DNA from: CADCVQ01 sp038260305
Lineage (GTDB): Bacteria > Actinomycetota > Thermoleophilia > Solirubrobacterales > Solirubrobacteraceae
Length of the DNA stretch: 64,000 bases
Reading direction: 5' to 3'
NCBI GenBank assembly: GCA_038260305.1
Contig: JBBSNY010000009.1
Location: forward strand, 76,780-140,779
In this document: piece after piece, positions 52,286 to 60,822 of the stretch
Position numbering within the stretch: position 1 is the first letter of the stretch
How the letters are laid out: each line of letters begins with the position of its first letter
The notes under the pieces: model-generated
Databases searched by the model: none
Seen by the model: only the letters and a program-made list of their open reading frames with translations
Told to the model about the DNA's origin: nothing
Position numbers and translations under genes: made by a program

Positions 52286-52320
52286 CCGTGCTTCGTCACA
52301 ACTCTGCGCAATAAGCACGG
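52286..52320 (+). terminator. Hairpin between rpsF and ssb (terminator or attenuator candidate)
   Basis: CCGTGCTT (52286-52293) and AAGCACGG (52313-52320) form a perfect 8-bp stem around a 19-nt loop. No T-run follows, so it may act as a processing or attenuation element instead of an intrinsic terminator. Confidence 0.4.
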
Positions 52321-52377
52321 AGAGAGCGGCGTTGTCGTCCGCGACCGCCGATCGCGCCTCTAGACTCGGCTCACGAT

Positions 52378-52390
52378 CGTTCGTCGAACG
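52378..52390. promoter_or_regulatory. CGTTCG-T-CGAACG palindrome upstream of ssb
   Basis: Perfect 6-bp arms around one base, 95 bp before the ssb start and shortly after a TAGACT box (52360-52365). It could be a regulator site for an ssb-specific promoter. It is not the LexA consensus, whose half-sites are in the opposite order. Confidence 0.3.
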
Positions 52391-52485
52391 GTAGTTCGCC
52401 CGTAAAGGCGAAACGGCCGCCGCGAGCGAGGACTTCGACTCCACGAGAGCGTGCGATCGACGCATGCGCGGATGAGGTATTGGAC

Positions 52486-52962
52486 ATGAGCGGATTCGAC
52501 ATCAACAGCGTCACGGTCAGCGGCAACCTGACCCGCGAGCCCGAGGTGCGCAACCTCCCCAGCGGACAGGCCGTCTGCTCGCTGCGGATCGCCCACAACG
52601 AGCGCTTCAAGGACGCCTCCGGCGAGTGGGCCGATCGTGCCGCCTACTTCGACGTGACGGTTTGGAGCGGCCTCGGCGAGTGGATGGGGCGCAACCTCCA
52701 CAAAGGCCAGAAGGTCGTCGTCTCGGGCCGGCTGCGCTGGCGCGAGTGGGAGCAGGACGGCAACAAGCGCCAGGCCGTCGACATCACGGCGGACAGCGTC
52801 GTCCCGGTCGTGCGCGACGGCGACGCACGCGGCGCCAGCCAGGGCTCCAACGGCTACGCGGCGCGCTCTGACGTGCCCGCTGACGTCTCGGACTTCCAGC
52901 CGGCCGGCGTCGGCGGCGGCGGGCGCAGCAGCAGCTCCGCGGACGACGACATTCCGTTCTGA
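52486..52962 (+). CDS. ssb: Single-stranded DNA-binding protein
   Basis: 158 residues. OB fold (NSVTVSGNLTREPEVRNLPSG, FDVTVWSGLGEWMGRNLHKGQKVVVSGRL) and a disordered tail ending DDDIPF, the tip that binds replication and repair proteins. ATG 52486 has GAGG 8 nt upstream; a TTG 6 nt earlier is less likely. ssb with rpsF and rpsR is a conserved arrangement. Confidence 0.95.
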   Translation: MSGFDINSVTVSGNLTREPEVRNLPSGQAVCSLRIAHNERFKDASGEWADRAAYFDVTVWSGLGEWMGRNLHKGQKVVVSGRLRWREWEQDGNKRQAVDITADSVVPVVRDGDARGASQGSNGYAARSDVPADVSDFQPAGVGGGGRSSSSADDDIPF

Positions 52963-53117
52963 GCAGCGCTTTGAGCGTCTCGCCCTCGCCATAGCGGCGG
53001 GGGCCTGGCGCTGGCCGACCCGTCCGACACGCGCTCTCTATTCGCGACCTGCCACAATGTCGGGTCGCGCACGCCGCCGCGTGCGCCCCTGGCATCGAAA
53101 CGAAGGACTCTCTTTCA

Positions 53118-53450
53118 GTGGCTAAGCAGCGCAACCGTGGCAAGCCCACGCGCCGACGTGACAAGAAGGGCGGGCCCGGCAGCGGTCGACGCAAGCCGTG
53201 CCCGTATTGCAAGGAGAAGATCGAGCAGGCCGACTACAAGGACACGGCCACGCTGCGCAAGTTCATCTCCGAGAAGGGCAAGATCCGTTCGCGGCGGATC
53301 ACCGGCGCGTGTCGGCGCCATCAGAGCCAGATCGCCCGTGCGGTCAAGCGCGCCCGTGAGCTGGCGCTGCTCCCGTACGTCAACGAGGGCGGCCGCGACG
53401 ACGCCGAGCGCGAAGGCGGCCGTGGCCGCCGCGGTCGCGACGACCGGTAG
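53118..53450 (+). CDS. rpsR: 30S ribosomal protein bS18
   Basis: 110 residues from GTG 53118 with GAAGGA before it. CPYC, then C and H in TGACRRHQ give the zinc-binding (C+) form. Core: YKDTATLRKFISEKGKIRSRRITG. It has an unusual 18-residue Gly/Arg/Asp C-terminal tail. Binds bS6. Confidence 0.94.
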   Translation: MAKQRNRGKPTRRRDKKGGPGSGRRKPCPYCKEKIEQADYKDTATLRKFISEKGKIRSRRITGACRRHQSQIARAVKRARELALLPYVNEGGRDDAEREGGRGRRGRDDR

Positions 53451-53459
53451 CCGGCGCTG

Positions 53460-53912
53460 ATGCCTTCCGCCATCCTCATGCAGGACGTCGAGCACCTCGG
53501 CGCTCGCGGCGCGGTCGTCGAGGTCTCCAAGGGCTACCTGCGTAACTACTTGATCCCGCGCAAGCTCGCTCAGCCCGCGACGAAGGGCGCGCTCGCCGAG
53601 GCCGTCCGTCGCGGCGCCGCGGCCGAACGCGTCGCCAAGGTTCTCGTGGCGAAGGCCACCGAGGACGCCGAGGCGCTGGGCCGCACCGTGCTCACGATCA
53701 GCCAGCAGGCCGGCGACGACGGCCGCCTCTTCGGCTCCGTGACCAACCAGGACATCGCCGACGCGATCGAGGAGGCCCGGGGCCTCAAGGTCGACCGTCG
53801 CAAGATCCATCTCGATGAGCCGATCAAGAACGTCGGCACCTACGTCGTCGTCGTCGAGATCGCCGAGGGCGTCACGGCCTCGGTCAAAACGATGGTCGTC
53901 GAGAAGAAGTAG
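53460..53912 (+). CDS. rplI: 50S ribosomal protein bL9
   Basis: 150 residues, full-length bL9: N-domain MPSAILMQDVEHLGARG, VSKGYLRNYLIPRKLA, long linker helix, and the C-domain (LFGSVTNQDIADAI, VDRRKIHLDEPIKNVGTY). Starts 9 nt after the rpsR stop. Confidence 0.95.
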   Translation: MPSAILMQDVEHLGARGAVVEVSKGYLRNYLIPRKLAQPATKGALAEAVRRGAAAERVAKVLVAKATEDAEALGRTVLTISQQAGDDGRLFGSVTNQDIADAIEEARGLKVDRRKIHLDEPIKNVGTYVVVVEIAEGVTASVKTMVVEKK

Positions 53913-53952
53913 GACGTGCCGCGCCTCGTTCGGTTCCGGACGGGGCGCTGAG

Positions 53953-54129
53953 CTGCTGCCACTCGCAGCCGTCGCGGAGCTGATCTGGGGTGTCGTCGGC
54001 GTCGTCGGCGGCCTCGGATCGATCGTCGTCCTCGCCTGGTTCGCCGGCGGCGGCCACCGCGAGCGCGACGATGAAGACGCCGCGCGCGACTTCTACGACG
54101 TGCACGGCCGCTGGCCCGACGAGACCTGA
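53953..54129 (+). CDS. Small membrane protein, probable CTG start
   Basis: About 58 residues: one hydrophobic segment (LIWGVVGVVGGLGSIVVLAWFA) and an acidic tail with DDEDAARDFYDVHGRWPDE, which looks conserved. The frame has no ATG, GTG or TTG near the segment; a CTG at 53953 lies 7 nt after GGGG, so an unusual start or a sequence error is implied. Lies between rplI and the repeat protein. Confidence 0.5.
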   Translation: MLPLAAVAELIWGVVGVVGGLGSIVVLAWFAGGGHRERDDEDAARDFYDVHGRWPDET

Positions 54130-54176
54130 GCCGCGGCCGCGTTCGAGTGGCCGCAGCAGCGGCCCGCGGCCTCCGG

Positions 54177-55061
54177 CTACGGCGCGGGACGAGGCGCTGC
54201 GCCCTTCATCGGCCGCGTCGGCTCGGTCGGCGAGATCTCCACCGGCACGAGCGGATCAGACGGCGCTAGCGGGTCGGCCTGCGCGCCCGGATCGGCCTGC
54301 GCGCCCGGATCAGCCTGCGCCAGCGGATCGGCCGGCGGTGGCGGATCGGCCTGCGCCAGCGGATCGGCCTGCGCCAGCGGATCGGCCGGCGCCAGCGGAT
54401 CGGCAGGCGCGCGAGGATCGGAGGGCGCCAGCGGATCGGCCCGCGCGAGCGGATCAGCAGGCGCGACCGGGTCGGCAGGTGTGACCGGATCGGAGGGCGC
54501 AAGCGGATCGGCCCGCGCGAGCGGGGCGGAGGGCGCTGGACCCCGGGCGTCGGACTCAGCGGCTGGACTCACCGGCCGTGAGAAGGGGCCGGCGCCACGT
54601 CGGCGGGGCGCGGCGTCGGCGACGGGCGGCCTTGCCGAGGTGAATGCCACCGAGATCCGCGCGACCGACAGGACAGCGCCCGCGGCCATCAGCACGGCGG
54701 AGACGAGCGCGAGCCAGAGGCCGGCGCCCGGGTTGCCGTCGATACCGCGCACGAGCGGCGGCGGGTTGACGAACGCCAGCAGGACGATGACGAGTACGGC
54801 CACCGCGGGAGTGAGCAGCCAACTCGCGGGTCGCGCGGGCCCGACTCCGAGCCGACCCGCGACGGCGACGAGCGCAACGATCGCCAGCAGCGCGAGAACG
54901 AGGTCCCAGACCTCGAAGATCTCCCAGGCGTCGATCCCCGGCTGGTACCACTCGAGGAAGAGGCTGACGATGAGCAGGATCGCGCCCGCGCCGATCAGCA
55001 GGACGCCGCCTTCGAGGTTGCGCTGGTCGGGTGGCGTGCTGGTGGGGCCGGGGACGGCCAT
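54177..55061 (-). CDS. Four-helix membrane protein with DP-rich hexapeptide tail
   Basis: 294 residues. ATG 55061 follows GAGGAGGT, a strong ribosome site. Four membrane helices lie in the first 140 residues (GGVLLIGAGAILLIVSLFLEWY and others). Then comes a disordered tail with about sixteen units of type xDPLAP, encoded by 18-bp repeats. The family is not recognised; the tail could be an extended spacer or binding platform. Divergent from dnaB. Confidence 0.75.
   Translation of the reverse strand: MAVPGPTSTPPDQRNLEGGVLLIGAGAILLIVSLFLEWYQPGIDAWEIFEVWDLVLALLAIVALVAVAGRLGVGPARPASWLLTPAVAVLVIVLLAFVNPPPLVRGIDGNPGAGLWLALVSAVLMAAGAVLSVARISVAFTSARPPVADAAPRRRGAGPFSRPVSPAAESDARGPAPSAPLARADPLAPSDPVTPADPVAPADPLARADPLAPSDPRAPADPLAPADPLAQADPLAQADPPPPADPLAQADPGAQADPGAQADPLAPSDPLVPVEISPTEPTRPMKGAAPRPAP
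54246..54528 (-). repeat. 18-bp tandem repeats encoding hexapeptide DP units
   Basis: About sixteen near-identical 18-bp units such as GGATCGGCCTGCGCCAGC run without interruption. The array is in frame, so copy-number change by slippage would only change tail length. Confidence 0.85.
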
Positions 55062-55181
55062 GCGACCTACCTCCTCGATGCTCGGGTGTTCACGCGCTCA
55101 GTCTGCTACCCCCCGTTGGGTCGCGCCGAACGCGCTCGGCCGCGCACGAACCGATCGCGTGCCGTCCGTCCGCGGCCCGTG

Positions 55182-55195
55182 CGAACATGCGTTCG
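55182..55195. promoter_or_regulatory. LexA/SOS-box match
   Basis: CGAAC-ATGC-GTTCG matches the Gram-positive/actinobacterial LexA consensus CGAACRNRYGTTYG at every specified position. It is 134 bp before the dnaB start and 121 bp before the divergent gene start. Being over 95 bp upstream of the dnaB -35, it may not act on dnaB directly. Confidence 0.55.
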
Positions 55196-55313
55196 TGCAA
55201 TCCGCCCGTGCGTCGCGGCGCCGGTTCGGTGCCGAATCATCTTTCGCTCGCTCTGTGCGGGTCCGCGACCGCGCGGGTGGCGCCGAGAGCTTCCACGTCC
55301 GCCTCGGGGCCCG

Positions 55314-55319
55314 TAGGGT
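55314..55319 (+). promoter_or_regulatory. Candidate promoter for dnaB
   Basis: -10 TAGGGT ends 9 nt before the GTG at 55329; a partial -35, TTCCAC, lies 17 nt upstream (55291-55296). Confidence 0.45.
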
Positions 55320-55328
55320 GCCGATGCC

Positions 55329-56723
55329 GTGAGCGCGTACCCAGACTCGATCGCGCCTGCGCCCAGCCAGATCGCCACCGGTGTCGCCCCGCCGCACTCG
55401 CTGGAGGCGGAGCAGTCCGTGCTCGGCGGCATCCTGCTGTCGGACCGCGCGATGTACGGGCTCGTCATCGAGGAGGGCCTGAAGCCCGAGGACTTCTACC
55501 GCGACCGCCATCGCGTCATCTACGAATCGATGCTGACGCTCTACAAGGAGAGCGAGCCGATCGACGTTCTGACGGTCTCCGAGCACCTGCGCAGTACCGG
55601 CCAGCTCGACGAGGCCGGCGGCAAGGCGGCGATCGACGAGCTGACGGGCGGCGTCCCGGGCCTCGGCGGCATCCGCCGCTACGCCCAGATCGTGCGCGAG
55701 CACGCGCTCATGCGTCGCCTGCTCGCCACGACGTACGAGATTCAGGCCTCGGTGCTCAATCACACCGCCGCGCCGCGCGACCTCATCGAGTTCGCCGAGC
55801 GGGCGATGCTCGAGGTCGCCCACGACGACCGCCAGAAGGACTTCCGCACGATCGACGAGATCCTCGACGACGAGCTGAAGAAGATGGAGAAGCTCTCCCG
55901 CGAGGGCACGTCGCTCACCGGCACCCCCTCGGGCTTCCGCGACCTCGACGAGATCACGGGCGGCTTCCAGCCCGGCAACCTCATCGTCATCGCGGCACGC
56001 CCATCCATGGGAAAAAGTGCCCTGGTCACAAACATCGCCGAGAACGCCGCGATCGACCACGGGCTCCCGGTGGCGCTGTTCTCGCTCGAGATGTCCGAGA
56101 CCGAGCTCGCGCAGCGCTTCGTCGCGTCGCAGGCGCGGATCAAGGGTGACGAGCTGCGCAAGGGACGGGTGCCCGACGGGAAGTGGCCGAAGATCCTGCA
56201 GGCGTCCGCGAAGCTGTCGGCGGCGCCGCTCTATGTGGACGACTCCTCCGACGTCGGGATCATCGAGATCCGCGCGAAGGCGCGGAGGCTGCACCAGCAG
56301 CAGCCGCTCGGCCTGATCATCATCGACTACCTCCAGCTCATGCGACCGGATGGGCGCGTCGAGTCGCGCGTCCAGCAGGTCGGCGAGATGAGCCGCGGGC
56401 TCAAGATCCTCGCCCGCGAGCTCAACGTGCCGGTCATCGCCCTGTCGCAGCTGTCGCGCGCGGTCGAGACGCGCGGCCAGTCGATCGACTCAAAGCGCCC
56501 GCTGCTGTCGGACCTGAGGGAATCGGGAAGCATCGAGCAGGACGCAGACCTCGTCGCGTTCATCTTCCGCGAGGAGTACTACGACAAGGACTCCGAGCGC
56601 GCGGGCATCGCCGACATCATCATCGCCAAGCACCGCAACGGCGCGATCGGCGACGTCGAGCTGACGTTCGCCAAGGAGTATCCGAAGTTCCTCAACTACA
56701 CCTCGCCGGACCGCTACGGGTAA
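55329..56723 (+). CDS. dnaB: Replicative DNA helicase DnaB
   Basis: 464 residues, no intein. N-terminal DnaB domain (PHSLEAEQSVLGGILL, DRHRVIYESMLTLYKESEPIDV), linker helix, and a RecA-like domain with Walker A near 223-231 (ARPSMGKSA), Walker B LIIIDYLQLM, and SDLRESGSIEQDADLV. Hexameric 5'-3' helicase that opens the fork. GTG start at 55329. Next gene is a DnaC-type ATPase. Confidence 0.96.
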   Translation: MSAYPDSIAPAPSQIATGVAPPHSLEAEQSVLGGILLSDRAMYGLVIEEGLKPEDFYRDRHRVIYESMLTLYKESEPIDVLTVSEHLRSTGQLDEAGGKAAIDELTGGVPGLGGIRRYAQIVREHALMRRLLATTYEIQASVLNHTAAPRDLIEFAERAMLEVAHDDRQKDFRTIDEILDDELKKMEKLSREGTSLTGTPSGFRDLDEITGGFQPGNLIVIAARPSMGKSALVTNIAENAAIDHGLPVALFSLEMSETELAQRFVASQARIKGDELRKGRVPDGKWPKILQASAKLSAAPLYVDDSSDVGIIEIRAKARRLHQQQPLGLIIIDYLQLMRPDGRVESRVQQVGEMSRGLKILARELNVPVIALSQLSRAVETRGQSIDSKRPLLSDLRESGSIEQDADLVAFIFREEYYDKDSERAGIADIIIAKHRNGAIGDVELTFAKEYPKFLNYTSPDRYG

Positions 56724-56825
56724 GGCGCGGCCGCCGGCTCGCGCCCGCAGATTGCGGGGAGCGCCGCAGCCGGCGCCCGATCGCCGCCGCATCGTGTCCT
56801 AGGCTCAACAGAACTCGCAACGCCC

Positions 56826-57566
56826 ATGCCTCCCGCCGCCATGACGACACCCGAGACCTGCCCGCTGAACGTCTGCGACGGCACAGGCTTCGTCGTCGAC
56901 GAGGCCACGAACAGCGCCAGTGACTGCCGCTGCCGCGCGCAGCGCGTGAGCCGCGCCCGCTCGCGCTCGCTGAGCGGCGTCATCCCGCGCAGGTACCGCG
57001 GCGTCTCGTTCGATCGCCCGCCGGTGACGGAGATCGCGGCGCCCGTGACGATGGCCGTCAGGCGCTACGTGGGCCGCATCGACGAGCAGCTCGACGCCGG
57101 TCGCGGGCTGTGGTTCTTCGGCTCGGTCGGCACGGGTAAGACGACGCTCGCGATGCTCGTCGCGCGCCACGCGATCGAGGCCGGGCGTAGCGTCGCGATC
57201 TACTCGCTGCCGCGCCTGTTGGCCCAGATTCGCACGACGTTCGATGACGATCGCGGCAACTCCTACGTCGAGCTGCTCGATCGACTGACCGCTGTCGACC
57301 TGCTCCAGATCGACGACGTCGGAGCCGAGAAGACGAGCCCGTGGGTGCTCGAGCAGCTCTACGCGATCGTCAACGCGCGCTACGAGGACGAGCGCTCGAT
57401 CGTCATCACGACGAACCTCGAGCGCGACGCGCTCGCCGAGCAGATCAACGAGCGGACCGTCTCGCGCCTCGAGGAGATGTGCGAGGTCCTGCCGCTGTGG
57501 GGCGCCGATGCCCGCCAGCAGCGGCCCGAGGTACCGCGTCCGCGCGGCGACGCGCGCGCGGGCTGA
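56826..57566 (+). CDS. DnaC/DnaI-like AAA+ helicase loader
   Basis: 246 residues. Cys motifs at the N-terminus (CPLNVC, then CRC) may bind zinc. The ATPase core has Walker A GSVGTGKTT (99-107), Walker B LLQIDDVGAEK and the sensor region SIVITTNLE, as in DnaC/IstB/DnaI proteins that place DnaB on DNA. Directly downstream of dnaB, 102 bp away, which supports a loader role instead of a transposon helper. A TAGGCT box lies 20 nt before the ATG. ATG at 56841 is an alternative start. Confidence 0.85.
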   Translation: MPPAAMTTPETCPLNVCDGTGFVVDEATNSASDCRCRAQRVSRARSRSLSGVIPRRYRGVSFDRPPVTEIAAPVTMAVRRYVGRIDEQLDAGRGLWFFGSVGTGKTTLAMLVARHAIEAGRSVAIYSLPRLLAQIRTTFDDDRGNSYVELLDRLTAVDLLQIDDVGAEKTSPWVLEQLYAIVNARYEDERSIVITTNLERDALAEQINERTVSRLEEMCEVLPLWGADARQQRPEVPRPRGDARAG

Positions 57567-57589
57567 TCGCGGTCCAAGCGCGCGACGCC

Positions 57590-57595
57590 TAGACT
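57590..57595 (+). promoter_or_regulatory. Candidate -10 box for purA
   Basis: TAGACT ends 10 nt before the ATG at 57606; identical to the box before the SAM hydrolase gene. Confidence 0.45.
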
Positions 57596-57605
57596 CTTCG
57601 ACGTC

Positions 57606-58907
57606 ATGCCTGGAATCTGCATCGTGGGCGCCCAATGGGGCGACGAAGGCAAGGGGAAGGTCGTCGACCTGCTCGCCGAGCGCGCCGACGCGATCGTGCG
57701 CTTCCAGGGCGGCAACAACGCCGGCCACACGATCATCCGCGACGGCGAGGTCTTCAAGTTCCACCTGATCCCGTCCGGCATCCTCTATCCCGGCAAGCGC
57801 TGCATCATCGGCAACGGCGTCGTCGTCGATCCGCGCGTTCTGACTGACGAGCTCGACGCGCTGCGGGCGCGTCGGATCGACACCAGCGGGCTGCGGATCA
57901 GCGCCAACGCGCACGTGATCATGCCCTACCACCTGCTGCTCGACACCGCCGGTGAGACGAAGCTCGGCAAGCTGCAGATCGGCACGACGCGGCGCGGGAT
58001 CGGCCCCTGCTACGCGGACAAGGCGGCGCGCCTGGGCATCCGCATGCAGGACCTGCTCGACGAGAAGATCCTGAAGAAGAAGATCACCGCGGCGATCGAC
58101 CCCAAGCGCCTCAGCCTGCGCCCGTACGCGAAGGACCCGTCGCTGGACCTGCAGTCGATGACCGAGGCCTACCTCACGTACGGTCACCGCCTCGAGCGTC
58201 ACATCGCCGACACGGCGCGCATTGTCTGGGACGCGCTGGACGCCGACAAGCTCGTCCTCTACGAGGGCGCCCAGGGCGCCCTGCTGGACATCGACCACGG
58301 CACATATCCCTTCGTCACGTCCTCGAACCCGATCGCCGGCGCGGCCTGCGTCGGCGCCGGCGTCGGCCCGAAGGACATCCACGAGGTCTGGGGCATCGCG
58401 AAGGCCTACGTCACGCGCGTCGGCTCGGGCCCGTTCCCGACCGAGCTCGACGACGAGATCGGCGAGGAGATCCGCACGAAGGGCGGCGAGTTCGGCACGA
58501 CGACCGGCCGTGCGCGCCGCACCGGCTGGCTCGACATCCCCGCGCTGCGCTACGCCTCACGCATCAACGGACTGACGTCGCTGGCGATCACGAAGCTCGA
58601 CGTCCTGACGGGCTTCGAGAAGATCAAGGTCTGCCTGACCTACAGCGGCCCGGACGGCGCCGAGTTCTCGGACTTCCCGTATCACCAGACGGTCCTGCAC
58701 CACGCCCGCGGCCAGTACGTCGAGCTCGACGGCTGGACCGAGGACATCACCGAGTGCCGCACGCCGTCCGATCTGCCGCAGGCCGCGCAGGACTACCTGA
58801 AGTTCATCGCCGAGCAGGTCAAGGTCCCGATCACGCTCGTCGGCGTCGGCCCGGGACGCGAACAGATCATCTGGATGCAGGAGTCAGTGCTCGCCGCAGC
58901 CGCGTAG
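57606..58907 (+). CDS. purA: Adenylosuccinate synthetase
   Basis: 433 residues. Joins IMP and aspartate with GTP on the way to AMP. Motifs: the GTP loop WGDEGKGK at 11-18 with catalytic Asp13, GGNNAGHT, KLGKLQIGTTRRGIGPCYADK, EGAQGALLDIDHGTYPFVTSSN and GRARRTGWLD. Full length. Confidence 0.96.
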   Translation: MPGICIVGAQWGDEGKGKVVDLLAERADAIVRFQGGNNAGHTIIRDGEVFKFHLIPSGILYPGKRCIIGNGVVVDPRVLTDELDALRARRIDTSGLRISANAHVIMPYHLLLDTAGETKLGKLQIGTTRRGIGPCYADKAARLGIRMQDLLDEKILKKKITAAIDPKRLSLRPYAKDPSLDLQSMTEAYLTYGHRLERHIADTARIVWDALDADKLVLYEGAQGALLDIDHGTYPFVTSSNPIAGAACVGAGVGPKDIHEVWGIAKAYVTRVGSGPFPTELDDEIGEEIRTKGGEFGTTTGRARRTGWLDIPALRYASRINGLTSLAITKLDVLTGFEKIKVCLTYSGPDGAEFSDFPYHQTVLHHARGQYVELDGWTEDITECRTPSDLPQAAQDYLKFIAEQVKVPITLVGVGPGREQIIWMQESVLAAAA

Positions 58908-59002
58908 GTCGCCGGGCTGCGACGCCCGCTCATTCGTGGGCCGCAGGCAGGCTCGCCCCCACGACCACCGCGGGCTCGGGTGCGCCGCGAGGGCGCGGCA
59001 GC

Positions 59003-59710
59003 TCAGGTCCAGTGCTCGAGCAGGTCCTCGTCGGGCACGTCGCGCACGACGCGCGCGGGGACGCCCATGACGACCTTGCGCGCCGGCACGTCGCTCGTCA
59101 CGACCGCGCCGGCCGCGACGAACGCCTCCTCGCCGATCTCGACGTCGGGCAGCAGCACGGCGCCGCCCCCGATGCGGCACGCACGCCGCAGCGTCGCGCC
59201 GCGCATCGGTGCCCCGTGCGGCAGGCGGGCCATCGTGTCGTCGTTGGTCGTCATCGCGCACGGCCCGACGAAGACGTCGTCCTCGACGGTGCTGTAGCCC
59301 GTCACGTAGGCCTGCGACTGGATCCGCACCCGGCTGCCGATGCCGACGTCGTTGTCGACGCCGCTGGCCCTTCCGACGACGGTGTCGGGCCCGATCGTCG
59401 TGCGCTCGCGCACGTAGGCCTGGTCGCCGATGATCGTGCGGGCCCCGATCCGCGAGCCGGCGAAGACGATCGCCTGGCAGCAGATCACGACGCCCTCCTC
59501 GAGCACGAGCGGCTCGAGCTCGCCGCGGGCGGCCGTCGAGCGCCGCGACAGGCTCGGCGCTTTGCCGAGGACGGCGCCGTCCTGGATCGTGCAGCCGTCG
59601 CCGATGACGACGCCGTCGTGCACGACGACGTTCGCGCCGAAGACGACGTCGCGCCCGACCGATGCGGTCGGGCTGAGGACGAGCCCGGGGGCGATGGGTA
59701 GATCGCTCAT
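59003..59710 (-). CDS. Left-handed beta-helix acyltransferase
   Basis: 235 residues made of hexapeptide repeats (IGDGCTI, IGARTII, VGIGSRV, IGGGAVLLPDVEIGEEAFVAAGAVV), ending with the CoA-site region KVVMGVPARVVR. Trimeric N- or O-acetyltransferase, like WbpD/WlbB or serine acetyltransferase types. Next to a UDP-GlcNAc 2-epimerase, so a nucleotide sugar is a likely acceptor. Confidence 0.88.
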   Translation of the reverse strand: MSDLPIAPGLVLSPTASVGRDVVFGANVVVHDGVVIGDGCTIQDGAVLGKAPSLSRRSTAARGELEPLVLEEGVVICCQAIVFAGSRIGARTIIGDQAYVRERTTIGPDTVVGRASGVDNDVGIGSRVRIQSQAYVTGYSTVEDDVFVGPCAMTTNDDTMARLPHGAPMRGATLRRACRIGGGAVLLPDVEIGEEAFVAAGAVVTSDVPARKVVMGVPARVVRDVPDEDLLEHWT

Positions 59711-59754
59711 AGGGCGCCGAGCCTAGCCCTCGTTGCCACGCTGCGCCGCGCGGC

Positions 59755-60822
59755 TCATCGTGCGCCCAGCCTGCCCACGGCCGCGACCACGCGCTGCGCC
59801 GCATGGCCGTCTCCGTAGAGCTGCGGGCGCGCCGGTGGGGGATCGAGCGCGAGCGCGGCGCGCGCCGCGGCGGCGTCGAGGTCGACGAGCGTGTTCCAGC
59901 CGGTCGCGACCGTCTCGACCCACTCGGTCGTGTCGCGCAGCGTCACGCACTGCACGCCGGCGAGGTAGGCCTCCTTCTGAACGCCGCCGGAGTCCGTCAG
60001 CACGGCCCGCGCGCGGGTCAGCAGCGACGTGAAGGCCGGATAGCCGAGCGGCGCCAGGACGATCGTGCCGGCGGCGAGGCGATCGAGTAGCCCCGCGTCG
60101 TGCAGGCGGGCGCGGGTGCGCGGATGCAGCGGCAGGACGACGGGACCGTCGAGCGACAGCAGCAGCTCGACGAGCCGCTGCAGGCGCGCCGGGTCATCGA
60201 CGTTGCCGGCGCGATGCGCGGTGACGAGGAGGTACTCACCGGCGCCGACGCCGGCCGCGAGCAGCGGCGCGTCGTCCGCGCGGGCGCGCGGCGCGAACAG
60301 CGCCGCCACGTCGACCGTGACGTCGCCGACGAGCTCGACCTCGCCCGACACGCCCTCGCGTGCGAGGTTCGTTGCCGCGGCGTCGGACGGGACGAGCAGC
60401 AGGTCGCTGAGATGATCGGTCAGGACGCGGTTGATCTCCTCGGGCATCGTGCGATCGAACGAGCGCATGCCGGCCTCGACGTGGGCGAGCGGGATCTGAA
60501 GCTGGGCCGCGGCGAGCGCGCCGGCGAGCGTCGAGTTCGTGTCGCCGTAGACGAGCACCGCGTCCGGGGCGCGCTCGCGCAGCAGGTCTCCGAGCGCCGC
60601 CAACATGCGCGAGGTCTGCTCGGTGTTCGATCCGCCGCCGAGCCCGAGCTGGACCTCCGGGCGCGGAACGCCGAGCTCGGTGACGAAGATCGTCGACAGC
60701 TCGTCGTCGTAGTGCTGGCCGGTGTGGACGAGGATCTCCTCGTGCTCGGCGCGCAGCGGGCCGGACACCGCCGCCGCCTTCACGAACTGCGGGCGGTTGC
60801 CGATGACCGTGACGACCTTCAC
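59755..60822 (-). CDS. wecB: UDP-N-acetylglucosamine 2-epimerase (non-hydrolysing)
   Basis: 355 residues from GTG 60822. GNRPQFVKAAAVSG, HTGQHYDDEL, VYGDTNSTLAGALAA, HVEAGMRSFDR, MPEEINR, and the UDP site TDSGGVQKEA are all present. Interconverts UDP-GlcNAc and UDP-ManNAc for teichoic or envelope glycans. GTG overlaps the PabC-like stop. Confidence 0.93.
   Translation of the reverse strand: MKVVTVIGNRPQFVKAAAVSGPLRAEHEEILVHTGQHYDDELSTIFVTELGVPRPEVQLGLGGGSNTEQTSRMLAALGDLLRERAPDAVLVYGDTNSTLAGALAAAQLQIPLAHVEAGMRSFDRTMPEEINRVLTDHLSDLLLVPSDAAATNLAREGVSGEVELVGDVTVDVAALFAPRARADDAPLLAAGVGAGEYLLVTAHRAGNVDDPARLQRLVELLLSLDGPVVLPLHPRTRARLHDAGLLDRLAAGTIVLAPLGYPAFTSLLTRARAVLTDSGGVQKEAYLAGVQCVTLRDTTEWVETVATGWNTLVDLDAAAARAALALDPPPARPQLYGDGHAAQRVVAAVGRLGAR

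Larger units (their letters stand above)
55062..55328. other. Intergenic region between the DP-repeat gene and dnaB
   Basis: 267 bp between divergent genes. Contains the LexA-type box at 55182-55195, a ribosome site for the minus-strand gene at its left edge and the dnaB promoter at its right edge. No gene was found in it. Confidence 0.7.

Noticed and set aside
54246..54528. CRISPR-like regular repeats
   Set aside because: Units are contiguous with no spacers and stay in frame with a membrane protein gene; they are coding repeats.
58913..58928. Hairpin after purA
   Set aside because: Only a 5-bp stem, common by chance at this GC content.
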